A program made the position numbers and the translations under genes. A model generated the notes under the pieces. It was not told where the DNA came from and did not search any database. It saw nothing but the letters and a program-made list of their open reading frames with translations. Below, piece after piece: positions 27,259 to 35,524 of a stretch of 57,150 nucleotides of DNA; positions within the stretch are counted from its first letter, which is position 1, and every line of letters starts with the position of its first letter. The stretch comes from Nocardioides lianchengensis (GTDB lineage: Bacteria > Actinomycetota > Actinomycetes > Propionibacteriales > Nocardioidaceae): assembly GCF_900101465.1 (NCBI RefSeq), contig NZ_FMZM01000017.1:1-57150 (forward strand). The letters are read 5' to 3'.

Positions 27259-28628
27259 CCGCCGGACCCGACCTGCCCGTCGACGACTCGTCCCCGGACG
27301 AGCCGCTGGGGCCGGTGCCCGTCCTCGCTGTCGTGGGTCGCCCCAACGTCGGCAAGTCGACGCTCGTCAACCGCATCATCGGCCGTCGTGAGGCCGTCGT
27401 CGAGGACGTCCCGGGCGTGACCCGCGACCGCGTCTCGTACGACGCCAACTGGGCCGGTCGCGCCTTCACCGTCGTCGACACCGGCGGCTGGGACCCCGAC
27501 GCCCGGGGCCTGGCCCACATGATCTCGACCCAGGCCGAGCTGGCCGTCCAGTTGGCCGACGCCGTGCTGTTCGTGGTCGACGCGACCGTCGGCATCACCG
27601 ACGGCGACGCGGCCGTCGTCAAGATCCTGCGCGCGTCGGGCAAGCCCGTCGTGCTGGCCGCCAACAAGGTCGACGACCAGCGCACCGAGACCGAGGCGTA
27701 CGGCCTGTGGAACCTCGGGCTCGGCGAGCCGTTCCCGGTCTCCGCGCTGCACGGGCGCGGCTCGGGCGACATGCTCGACGCCGTCCTGGCCGCGCTGCCC
27801 GAGACCCCGCCGGAGACCGTCGGCGAGGTCGCCGGCGGCCCGCGCCGGATCGCCATCGTCGGTCGCCCGAACGTCGGCAAGTCCTCGCTGCTCAACAAGC
27901 TGGCGGGGGAGGAGCGGGTGGTCGTCGACAACGCAGCCGGCACCACCGTCGACCCGGTGGACGAGCTGATCGAGCTGGGCGGCAAGACCTGGCGGTTCAT
28001 CGACACCGCCGGCATCCGCAAGCGGGTCAAGACCGCCTCCGGCCACGAGTACTACGCGTCGTTGCGCACCTCGACCGCCATCGACCGCGCCGAGGTGGCG
28101 GTCCTGGTCGTCGACGGCGGCGAGTCGCTGTCCGAGCAGGACATGCGGATCATCCAGACCGTCCGCGACGCCGGCCGCGCGCTGGTGATCGCGTTCAACA
28201 AGTGGGACCTGGTCGACGAGGAGCGTCGCTACTACCTGGAGCGCGAGGTCGAGCGCGACCTGGTCCAGGTCCAGTGGGCCCCGCGGATCAACATCACCGC
28301 CCGCACCGGCTGGCACGTCGACCGGCTGGTCCCGGCGCTCGACAAGGCGCTGGCCGGCTGGGAGACCCGGGTCGGCACCGGCACGCTCAACAACTTCCTG
28401 GGCCGCCTGGTCGCCGAGCACCCCCACCCGGTGCGCAGCGGCAAGCAGCCCAAGGTGCTCTTCGGCACCCAGGCGTCGACGGCGCCGCCGATGTTCATCC
28501 TGTTCACCAGCGGCAAGCTGGACGCGTCGTACGAGCGGTTCATCGAGCGCCGGCTGCGCGAGGAGTTCGGCTTCGTCGGCACCCCGATCGTGCTCCAGCA
28601 GCGGCCGCGGGAGAAGCGCAAGCGGTAG
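27255..28628 (+). CDS. der: Ribosome biogenesis GTPase Der (EngA)
   Basis: This predicts 457 aa with two tandem G domains: GRPNVGKSTLVNRI near residue 32 and GRPNVGKSSLLNKL near 204, with DTGGW and DTAGI G3 motifs and NKVD/NKWD G4 motifs. The C-terminal KH-like domain follows. It acts in 50S assembly. The N-terminal 25 residues are an acidic extension common in actinobacteria. It overlaps plsC by four bases. Confidence 0.96.
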   Translation: MTAGPDLPVDDSSPDEPLGPVPVLAVVGRPNVGKSTLVNRIIGRREAVVEDVPGVTRDRVSYDANWAGRAFTVVDTGGWDPDARGLAHMISTQAELAVQLADAVLFVVDATVGITDGDAAVVKILRASGKPVVLAANKVDDQRTETEAYGLWNLGLGEPFPVSALHGRGSGDMLDAVLAALPETPPETVGEVAGGPRRIAIVGRPNVGKSSLLNKLAGEERVVVDNAAGTTVDPVDELIELGGKTWRFIDTAGIRKRVKTASGHEYYASLRTSTAIDRAEVAVLVVDGGESLSEQDMRIIQTVRDAGRALVIAFNKWDLVDEERRYYLEREVERDLVQVQWAPRINITARTGWHVDRLVPALDKALAGWETRVGTGTLNNFLGRLVAEHPHPVRSGKQPKVLFGTQASTAPPMFILFTSGKLDASYERFIERRLREEFGFVGTPIVLQQRPREKRKR

Positions 28629-28677
28629 AACCCTGGACCGGGGTGGATTGAGGACAGGAACTGACCGCAGCGGTTCC

Positions 28678-28683
28678 TAGCCT
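28678..28683 (+). promoter_or_regulatory. -10 box of the DinB-family gene
   Basis: TAGCCT is followed by six bases and the ATG at 28690, suggesting a leaderless mRNA. No good -35 is seen. Confidence 0.5.
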
Positions 28684-28689
28684 GGTCCT

Positions 28690-29238
28690 ATGACGACCAC
28701 CGACACCCCCGCCCTGACCTCCGAGCGCGCCGACCTGCTGGACGCGCTGCACAAGCACCGCGACCTGTTCCGCCACACCGTCCAGGGACTCTCCGACGAC
28801 CTGGCCGCGTCCCGTCCGACCGTCAGCGAGCTCTGCCTCGGCGGCCTCGTCAAGCACGTGACCGCGGTGGAGGGGCAGTGGTGCGACTTCATCACCGACG
28901 GCCCCGCCGTCCAGCCCGACGTCGACTGGGCGAACATCGACTGGTCCAACCCACCGGCCGAGGTGATCGCCTACCAGAACGGCTTCCGGATGGTCGAGGG
29001 CGAGACGCTCGCGGGCCTGCTGGCGTCGTACGACGAGGCTGCGGCCACGACCGACGAGCTGCTCCGCCACGTCGACCTGGACGCCCGCCAGCCGCTCCCG
29101 GCTGCGCCCTGGAACCCGCCCGGCGCGAGCTGGTCGGCCCGCCGGGTCTTCGTGCACCTGGTCGCCGAGACCGCTCAGCACGCTGGCCACGCCGACATCC
29201 TGCGCGAGACGATCGACGGCCAGAAGTCGATGGGCTGA
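28690..29238 (+). CDS. DinB-family (DUF664-like) protein
   Basis: This predicts 182 aa of four-helix-bundle DinB type. Putative metal-binding histidines are in GGLVKHVTAVEGQW (residue about 56) and VFVHLVAETAQHAGHADILRE (about 155-170). Many actinobacterial relatives are mycothiol- or bacillithiol-dependent S-transferases; the substrate cannot be told. The gene stands alone between der and tRNA-Pro. Confidence 0.85.
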   Translation: MTTTDTPALTSERADLLDALHKHRDLFRHTVQGLSDDLAASRPTVSELCLGGLVKHVTAVEGQWCDFITDGPAVQPDVDWANIDWSNPPAEVIAYQNGFRMVEGETLAGLLASYDEAAATTDELLRHVDLDARQPLPAAPWNPPGASWSARRVFVHLVAETAQHAGHADILRETIDGQKSMG

Positions 29239-29278
29239 CACACCCCGGCCCGATTCCAGGTCCCCGCGCACCCTGCGG

Positions 29279-29284
29279 TAGTGT
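29279..29284 (+). promoter_or_regulatory. Putative -10 box of tRNA-Pro
   Basis: TAGTGT lies about 36 bases before the mature tRNA start. A leader of around 25-30 nt would be processed away. The -35 region is not convincing. Confidence 0.3.
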
Positions 29285-29319
29285 TCACGCGGTTTCCGGT
29301 GCACGTGGCCGGGACCGTT

Positions 29320-29393
<74 letters not shown>

Positions 29394-29411
29394 CCGAAGA
29401 AAATGCAGGTC

Positions 29412-29446
29412 AGAGGCCGTCTCCCGCCTAGCGGGAGGCGGCCTCT
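29412..29446. terminator. Bidirectional terminator, tRNA-Pro / P-type ATPase-like gene
   Basis: A 16-bp stem (29412-29427 with 29431-29446, one G-U wobble) with the tri-loop CTA. The loop is the TAG stop codon of the minus-strand gene. On the minus strand a TTTT run follows, and on the plus strand a short pyrimidine run, so it can serve both genes. Confidence 0.8.
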
Positions 29447-30477
29447 TCCTCGTCCGCCTGGAGGTCGGTGAAGCCCCAGACCGCGGTCAGGGCGACGCCG
29501 AGCCAGGCGAGTGCCGCGAGGGCGAGCGCGACCAGGGGCACGAGGAGTCCCAGGACGGCGAGGGGCAGCAGCACCAGGACGAGCCCGCAGGCGACGACGG
29601 CGGCCCGTCGGCGGCTGCGGTGCAGGCAGAGGGTGAGGGCCACGGCGTGGGCCAGGGTGTCGGCCGCGCCGTTGCCGGTCGCGACCGCGCCCCGGTGGGG
29701 GGCCGGGCCCGCCGGGCCGTGGGTCACGACGACCAGGGTGGTGGTGCCGTCGGGCTCGGTCCGGACCAGTCCGACTGTGGCGCCGCCCGCCGCCAGGTCG
29801 TCGGCGACCCGGGCGGGATCGGTGGCGGCGTGCCACACCGTGCTCGCCGCGAGCCGCGCCACCCGGGCGACGGCCTCCTCGCTGCCGGGAGAGACCAGCA
29901 CCGGGGGCGTGCCGATCGTGCGGAGTCGCTCCAGCTGCCGGCAGGCGTCGGCGCGGACCTCGTCGGCCACGGTGATCCGGCCGAGCGGGCGGTGGTCGAC
30001 CTCGACGGCCACCATGGTGCCGACGGTCGCCTGCTCCAGGGTCTCGTCGTGGCCGATCCAGGCCGGCTCGCCGACCCGGACGGGGTGGCGGTCCACGGAG
30101 CCCCGGATGCCGCGGCCCGGCTCCTGTGCGACGTCCGTGACCCGGCCGCGCCCGGCCAGCTTCGCCAGGGCGTGGCCCACGGGGTCGTCGTACGAGTGGG
30201 CGAGGGCACCGGCGAACCAGCGCAGGTTCCGCTCGTGGTCGGGATCGGTGGGCTGCACGTCGGTGACGACGAGGTGGCCGGTGGTGAGGCTGGTCAACGG
30301 GTCCAGGACCAGGGTCTGGACCTGCGGCCACAGGGCGGGCGCCTCCGACGAGATGGTGCCGACCCCGAGCCTGCGTCCGACGTGGCGCGCCATCCACCAG
30401 GGCAGGAGGAGGGCGACCAGGAGTGCGACCGGTGCCGCCAGCAGCACGATGCCGACCGGGAGCAGGACGGCGTTCAT
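29428..30477 (-). CDS. Degenerate P-type ATPase-like membrane protein
   Basis: This predicts 349 aa. One membrane helix is at residues 4-26 and two more lie near 300-335. Between them is a domain resembling the P/N domains of CopA-type ATPases: VLDPLTSLTTGHLVV aligns with the DKTGTLT phosphorylation loop (Asp59 kept, Lys-Thr-Gly lost), GRGIRGSVDRHPVRVGEPAWIG aligns with the nucleotide-domain GxGV region, and PPVLVSPGSEEAVARVA replaces the LTGD motif. The CPx and TGE motifs are absent. It is therefore probably not a pump and may be a sensor or accessory protein. The ATG overlaps the stop of the PucR-like regulator gene (ATGA), so the two are co-expressed. Confidence 0.7.
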   Translation of the reverse strand: MNAVLLPVGIVLLAAPVALLVALLLPWWMARHVGRRLGVGTISSEAPALWPQVQTLVLDPLTSLTTGHLVVTDVQPTDPDHERNLRWFAGALAHSYDDPVGHALAKLAGRGRVTDVAQEPGRGIRGSVDRHPVRVGEPAWIGHDETLEQATVGTMVAVEVDHRPLGRITVADEVRADACRQLERLRTIGTPPVLVSPGSEEAVARVARLAASTVWHAATDPARVADDLAAGGATVGLVRTEPDGTTTLVVVTHGPAGPAPHRGAVATGNGAADTLAHAVALTLCLHRSRRRAAVVACGLVLVLLPLAVLGLLVPLVALALAALAWLGVALTAVWGFTDLQADEEEAASR

Positions 30478-31850
30478 ACGCCCAGGTCGCGGGTGTCGCG
30501 GAACAGCTCGAAGTCGCTCTGGTCGCCGCCCTTCCACATGGGAACGCTGGCCTTCAGGACCAGGGTCATCTGGAGGATGAACTCCGGGTCGCGCAGCGCT
30601 TCGCCGAAGAGCTCGTTGAGGCGGCGCCACCGGTAGCGGACGGTCTGGGGATGGATGTCGAGCTTGGCCGCGATGGCCGGGGCGCTGTCGCGGGTCTCGA
30701 GCCAGACCAGCAGGGTCTCGGTGAGGATCTCGCGGGAGTTGGGTGCCTCGGCGAGCAGCGGCTCGAGGAGGTCCTGGCACAACCGCCGGCGCATGGACGG
30801 CTCGGCGTGCAGCCACAGCTGGGTCACGTGCTCGTCGCAGCGCACCACCGGCGTCGGCGGGATCACGCCCGCCTGGACGAGGTCGAGCGCGCGGATCGTC
30901 CACAGCATCGCGGTGCCGGACTCGGCTGCGGGGACCGGCCAGCTGATCACGACCCGGCGATCGCTCCCGGAGCGCTCGAACTGGCCGGCCAACTCGCCGG
31001 CCAGCGGTGCCGCGCACAGCACCTGGAGGCGCTGCCCGTCGCGCGCCCACAGCACGTCGGACCGGTCGGGTACGTCGGGGCTGTCGCCATGGAAGGAGAC
31101 CGCGAGGGCGACGGTCTGGTCGGGGACCGGCCAGCCGGCCCGCTCGGCGAGGTCGGCAAGCCGGGTGCGGTCGACGCCGAGGGGGGCGAGCGGCGAGACC
31201 CGTCCCGCGGAGGCGGTGCGGAAGAACCGGAGCAGTTCCTGACGGGCCCGCTGGCCCTCGAACTGCGGACGGTCCGCGCGGAGCGCGTGTCCGGCGAGCA
31301 GCTCGGCGCGCAGGTGGTCGGCGTACTCGAGGAGGTCGAGGGTCACGTCGCGCAGGGCCTTCGCGGTCAGCCCCTTGGCGACGGCGTAGTCGCAGAGGTG
31401 GCGCCAGGCGGCCCGGGAGGCCACCCCGAGCGCGGCCTCCAGGTTGTCGGTCGTGTTGCCGGACTCGGCCTCGCCCCAGCCCATCCGGTGGAACAGCACG
31501 TCCACCTTGCGCTGGGCGGAGTGGCGGCGCGAGGTGTCGAGGTAGCCCTCGACGGCGGCGTTGGCCGCCATCAGCATCAGCTGGTGGCGGCGGCCGCCGT
31601 CGGGGCCGGCGTACGCCGGGACCTCGGCGCGGACCTGGGCGACGATGGGATCGGCCATCTTCAGCAGCACCGGGCGGAACGGGTGGCTGCTCAGGGAGAT
31701 GACCGGCTCCGGGGCCAGCACGGGGCTGTCGGTCATGTCCGCGGCCTCGTCCGGCTCGGACTGGTCCTGTGGCTCGTGGGGGGTGTGCTCACCAGGTTCC
31801 TCCTCAGCTCGACGCCGATGCGGTTCGTCACCTGTCATCAAGGGGTTCAT
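30474..31850 (-). CDS. PucR-family transcriptional regulator
   Basis: This predicts 458 aa. The C-terminal helix-turn-helix of the PucR/CdaR type is clear: APAIAAKLDIHPQTVRYRWRRLNELFGEALRDPEF near residue 400. The centre resembles the GGDEF-like sensory segment of this class. The N-terminal 40 residues are disordered and acidic and may not be translated, since Met5 and Met39 are also possible starts and no strong Shine-Dalgarno separates them. It forms an operon with the degenerate ATPase downstream. Ligand unknown. Confidence 0.85.
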   Translation of the reverse strand: MNPLMTGDEPHRRRAEEEPGEHTPHEPQDQSEPDEAADMTDSPVLAPEPVISLSSHPFRPVLLKMADPIVAQVRAEVPAYAGPDGGRRHQLMLMAANAAVEGYLDTSRRHSAQRKVDVLFHRMGWGEAESGNTTDNLEAALGVASRAAWRHLCDYAVAKGLTAKALRDVTLDLLEYADHLRAELLAGHALRADRPQFEGQRARQELLRFFRTASAGRVSPLAPLGVDRTRLADLAERAGWPVPDQTVALAVSFHGDSPDVPDRSDVLWARDGQRLQVLCAAPLAGELAGQFERSGSDRRVVISWPVPAAESGTAMLWTIRALDLVQAGVIPPTPVVRCDEHVTQLWLHAEPSMRRRLCQDLLEPLLAEAPNSREILTETLLVWLETRDSAPAIAAKLDIHPQTVRYRWRRLNELFGEALRDPEFILQMTLVLKASVPMWKGGDQSDFELFRDTRDLGV

Positions 31851-31921
31851 GAAAACTAGGTCCTCGCCGACGCCCTGTCAGCGGAATCCCGGCGATCCTC
31901 GCGAGGTGGTGGTCGGGCCGA

Positions 31922-31950
31922 CCGTGGGACACCCGAGGGGTGCCCCACGG
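31922..31950. terminator. Hairpin between the two regulator genes
   Basis: A 13-bp stem with one A-C mismatch (31922-31934 with 31938-31950) and a GAG tri-loop. It probably ends transcripts of the second regulator gene, whose stop lies about 150 bases away. No T-tract. Confidence 0.45.
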
Positions 31951-32084
31951 CGGGCGGGCGGAGACCCGGACTCCAGGTCCTCTCGAGGCGATCGGGGAGG
32001 GTGACGCTCGACAGGTCCGCGAGCCGGATTCATCCACTCCGAGCCGGTCTGCGGCAAGGGTGCACCGGCAGAGCAGCCCCGAAG

Positions 32085-32102
32085 TTGCGACGCGCATCAC
32101 AA
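32085..32102. promoter_or_regulatory. Crp/GlxR-like site 1
   Basis: TTGCGACGCGCATCACAA matches TGTGA-N6-TCACA at nine of ten positions. It lies in the gap upstream of the PucR-like gene at 31850 and just past the stop of the second regulator. Confidence 0.45.
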
Positions 32103-32103
32103 A

Positions 32104-33369
32104 TCAGACCCCGGTGGGCGGGGTCACCGCGTCGTCGGGGCCGGCTGACGACCGGTCCAGACGACGCTTCACCCGAGTGTGGTGGCTCAACTCCACCGTC
32201 CAGAGTCGGGCCAGGTCGGGGAGCACGGAGGCCAGGGCGACCAGCTTGGTCGACGAGGGCTCGTGCTGCACGGGCTCCAGGGGCACGAGGTGGTGGCGCA
32301 ACGTCGAGATCGAGATGTTGAGCGCCCTGGCGTGCTCCTTCAGCGTCGACGAGGAGTGGGCGAGGACGCGGTGGAAGCTGCGCGCCATCTCCAGGCGCAG
32401 GGGGAGCGGGGTGTTGAGCAGCGGGCGCAGGTAGGGGGTCAGCTGCTCCAGGAGGCCGAGGGGGAGATGGGCGGCGAGGTCCAGGGGGGTCGGCGGCTGC
32501 CACGTGACGGGGCCGGGCGGGTGAATCCAGCCCAGGCGGGCCATCCGGGCGACTAGGAGCGCGGACTCGTAGGTGTCGACGAGCTCGTCGGGCGAGACGG
32601 GGCCGGCGTGGACGGTGAGCGGACCGAGGTCCGGCAGGTCGGCGGCCACCCTCGGGAAGGCCGTCGGGTGCAGGAACACCAGGTGGTCCCTGGCCCTCAG
32701 GGTGACGGCGGGGGAGGACGTGGTGCTCTCCACGGTGGCGATCGAGTCACCGGCTGCCTGGTCGGTGGCGGCCTGCACGGTCACGTAGACCTGGTGGATG
32801 CTGTGACCGAAGTGCTGGGCGAGCTCGTAGTAGAGGTACGGCGCGACGTCGTCGGGGACCCTGGTCGGGTCGAGGTCGCCCGGGCGCGGGTGGCGGCCCG
32901 CCCGGCCCTGGACTGCGGCTCGCAGGTGCGCGACGTACCGGTCGAGGCACCCGAGCAGGGCGTCCGCCTGGCTCTGCAGGACGAGGTCCTGGTCGACCTG
33001 GTGGCGGATCGCTGCGTCGACCGCCGCGGTCAGGTGCTCGGGAGTGGTCGCCCCCAGTCGCGCCCGGACCTCGGGTCGCCCGAGCCGGGCGAAGTACTGG
33101 GCGGCCGGTGGGTCCACGCACCCCTGACCGGCAACGAGCAGAGTGAACTCGTGCACTCCGGCGCAGATCGCGGGCCGGACGATCTTCAGAGCCTGAGGAC
33201 TCAACGGCGCCCCCACCGCACCGGTCAGGTGTCGGAGGGCCCAGCGCTGGGTCCTGGGCGAGGTGGCCAGAGCGGCTGCGCCCGCGCCCGGGGCCAGCCG
33301 ATCCGTCCCGAGGCTGGTGCGTAGCTGACGCGCATGGTCTCGACCACCCGAGGGTGAGGCGTGAGGCAT
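32104..33369 (-). CDS. PucR-like regulator with divergent HTH
   Basis: This predicts 421 aa. Overall layout resembles the neighbouring PucR-type regulator (Ala-rich helical N-terminal half, central sensor-like part). The C-terminal HTH candidate, STLKEHARALNISISTLRHHLVPLEP, lacks the usual NTVRYRLRRI and RDP signature, so DNA binding is likely but the family assignment is loose. The ATG at 33369 follows GAAGGAG by five bases, which fixes the start. Two Crp-like sites lie upstream. Confidence 0.65.
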   Translation of the reverse strand: MPHASPSGGRDHARQLRTSLGTDRLAPGAGAAALATSPRTQRWALRHLTGAVGAPLSPQALKIVRPAICAGVHEFTLLVAGQGCVDPPAAQYFARLGRPEVRARLGATTPEHLTAAVDAAIRHQVDQDLVLQSQADALLGCLDRYVAHLRAAVQGRAGRHPRPGDLDPTRVPDDVAPYLYYELAQHFGHSIHQVYVTVQAATDQAAGDSIATVESTTSSPAVTLRARDHLVFLHPTAFPRVAADLPDLGPLTVHAGPVSPDELVDTYESALLVARMARLGWIHPPGPVTWQPPTPLDLAAHLPLGLLEQLTPYLRPLLNTPLPLRLEMARSFHRVLAHSSSTLKEHARALNISISTLRHHLVPLEPVQHEPSSTKLVALASVLPDLARLWTVELSHHTRVKRRLDRSSAGPDDAVTPPTGV

Positions 33370-33489
33370 GTCGACTCCTTCTCGGCAGCAGGGGGTGTGC
33401 CGTGTGCCGTCCCGGTATCGGGTCGTACGTCTCGCGCCGGGGCGACTGAACGTCACTCTGCCGACAACGTCACCCGTCGGCATCAATTT

Positions 33490-33528
33490 CTGTGACGGTC
33501 GTCACCAGAATGCTCACCTGCATGACAA
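33490..33528. promoter_or_regulatory. Crp/GlxR-like sites 2 and 3 (tandem)
   Basis: CTGTGACGGTCGTCACCA (33490-33507) matches nine of ten consensus bases. A weaker palindrome, TGCTCACCTGCATGACAA (33511-33528), starts exactly 21 bp later, on the same helix face. They are about 120-160 bp upstream of the regulator start at 33369. Confidence 0.45.
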
Positions 33529-33583
33529 CTTTTGACCGCCTGGAGGCCGATACCCCCCTTGGTATCGGCCGGAGAGGTCGCCC

Positions 33584-35524
33584 TCAGCGAAGGCGGAGTG
33601 CTCGTCGGGTCGGCAGGTAGCGCTCGTCACCCCGGTAGCGGACGACGACGCGCACCTTCCGCACGGCCATCGCCCTCGGCAGGAGTACCACCGCCTGCCC
33701 CTTCCGCAGGCTCAGGATGCGCTTCCATCCGCCCGGACCACGGACCACCACCGTGCCCGTGGCCGCGCCGGCCCGACCGCGCACCCGGATGCGCAGGCGG
33801 GGATGGCTCTCACGGGACGCGGCGAGGCCGAGGTGGACAGCGATTCGTGGGGGCTGCGGGTGGGTGGTGGGCTGGGTGGTGGGCTGGGTGGTGGGCGACG
33901 GGCCGGGGCGGCTCGGGACCAGGAGCTCCGCGGACGTCGCCGTACCCGGGACGAGGCGGTAGCCGCTCGCGTCGACCCGCACCTGGAGGCGATGGCCCTG
34001 GTCGGCGGTGGTGACGGTGTGCCCCAGCCCGTGGGAGCCCATGATGGGCTGGCCGTCGCGCAGCCATTGGACCTGGAAGCTGAGCGGGGACCGGGTCGCC
34101 CGCCAGGCGCCATGACCTGTGCGTAGGACCGTCCCGACGGTGATGGGCGTGGCGTCGGGCACGACCTGGGGCGGCACGACGTTGATCGCCGCACACGAGC
34201 CGGTGTCGGTCACGGGGCCTCCGTTGACGCAGGAGCGCTCAGGCGGGGTGGTCGCCTGCTGGGCGAGCAGGTCACGGGGGACGAGCGAGAACTCCTGCCA
34301 GTGCGTCGGCATCGGGGACTGGTCCTCGTCGCGGTCGATGTGGTGGAAGCCGACGTTGACCCAGGCCACGGGATCGGTCAGCGGCGCGGTCTCGGCCGCG
34401 ACGTAGTCGGGAACTGACAGACCGGGGCAACCGACGTTGAGGTTGTCCGAGGCGTACTCCTGGCATGCGTGGTCATTGGTGAAGCTGACCTTCGGACGGG
34501 TCAGGGCGTCGTGGGGGTTCTGGATGGCCTCGTTGACGATCTCGTAGGAGCGTGGGTGGCCGTCGCGGTTGACGGACGTGGGGTTCAGCACCCGCCACCA
34601 GGTCTGCGGGTCGGCGTCGTCAGGGGCCTGGAAGGCCTCGGTCCGGGTGGTGCCGACCCCTTCGAGCCGTGCGGGCTGCAGCGGGTCGGTCTGCTCGTAG
34701 TCCCACTGCTCCACCTGTTGGTCGCCGGAGCCGATGCCGAAGTCGACGCGGTAGACGGCGTTGTGCCAGTGCGAGGTGGCGTACGTCGTGGGATCTACGG
34801 AGTCCGGGCCGATCGGCCACCCGGTGGTGGGGTCCTCGGGGTAGAAGACCTCCTGGGGGGCGAGGTCACCGGTGGCGCCGAGACCGACGGTGATGGCGCC
34901 CTGGTCGCTGAGGGTGATCTTCTGCTGGTACTCGTACCAGCTGATCTTGGTGACCGACGAGATCTCGAGGGACCGGCCCTGCTGGACGTAGCGATCGTCG
35001 CCGGGGTCGTTCGACTCGTGGCTGGCCCACCCGAGACCGTCCGCAACCTCGGTCAGGCAGATCCCGGGGATGGTCCGCTCGACCAGCTGGGGTCCGAACA
35101 TGAAGGCCTGCTCCACCGGGAGGGTGGACCCCGGACACAGCTGGTCGTCCTGGGCGAGGAGCTGGTAGTCCCCGAAGCCGTAGCCGGTGATGTCGTTGAA
35201 GGCCATCGCACCGCTGTCGTAGGGGACGACGAGCTGGGCGAGGTAGAGGGAGTCGACGACGGGCAACCACCCCTCCGTCTCGCGCGCTCCGGTGGCCGGG
35301 CGGAACTGCAGCTGTTCCAGGACCAGGCCCTTGATCGGGTCGATCCGTGCGCACATCCGCCAGGCCGACCCCGACGCGAGGGTGCGGGTGACCTCCGCGG
35401 ACCCGCAGCCGAGCCCGGGCTCGGCCGGCGCAACGACCATCGAGGCGTACGCCGGGACGGCCGTCGCCGTGGGTGCGGCCAGGGCGAGGCCGAGGACCAG
35501 GGGGATCAGCCGGTCAGTCCTCAT
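33584..35524 (-). CDS. Secreted copper amine oxidase, catalytic subunit-like
   Basis: This predicts 646 aa with a signal peptide (cleavage near AYA, residue 27). Catalytic-domain marks are the candidate TPQ tyrosine in SWYEY (Tyr197), copper ligands in SHWHNAVYRVDF (His252, His254) and the third His in FHHIDRDEDQSPMP (His394/395), with GYGFGDY near 115 in place of the usual DxGEYG. The residue before the TPQ Tyr is Trp instead of the family Asn. From about residue 460 it adds two Ig-like domains joined by a Thr/Pro linker. The N2/N3 domains are absent and appear encoded by the upstream gene, which overlaps by 11 bases. Oxidative deamination of an extracellular amine is likely; the substrate is unknown. 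Confidence 0.75.
   Translation of the reverse strand: MRTDRLIPLVLGLALAAPTATAVPAYASMVVAPAEPGLGCGSAEVTRTLASGSAWRMCARIDPIKGLVLEQLQFRPATGARETEGWLPVVDSLYLAQLVVPYDSGAMAFNDITGYGFGDYQLLAQDDQLCPGSTLPVEQAFMFGPQLVERTIPGICLTEVADGLGWASHESNDPGDDRYVQQGRSLEISSVTKISWYEYQQKITLSDQGAITVGLGATGDLAPQEVFYPEDPTTGWPIGPDSVDPTTYATSHWHNAVYRVDFGIGSGDQQVEQWDYEQTDPLQPARLEGVGTTRTEAFQAPDDADPQTWWRVLNPTSVNRDGHPRSYEIVNEAIQNPHDALTRPKVSFTNDHACQEYASDNLNVGCPGLSVPDYVAAETAPLTDPVAWVNVGFHHIDRDEDQSPMPTHWQEFSLVPRDLLAQQATTPPERSCVNGGPVTDTGSCAAINVVPPQVVPDATPITVGTVLRTGHGAWRATRSPLSFQVQWLRDGQPIMGSHGLGHTVTTADQGHRLQVRVDASGYRLVPGTATSAELLVPSRPGPSPTTQPTTQPTTHPQPPRIAVHLGLAASRESHPRLRIRVRGRAGAATGTVVVRGPGGWKRILSLRKGQAVVLLPRAMAVRKVRVVVRYRGDERYLPTRRALRLR
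33858..33895 (+). repeat. G-tract tandem repeat in the oxidase linker (potential G-quadruplex)
   Basis: Seven GGG runs within 38 bases on the plus strand arise from a 12-bp tandem repeat (GGGCTGGGTGGT type) that encodes the PTTQ/PTTH linker on the minus strand. It meets the simple G-quadruplex pattern. Confidence 0.55.
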
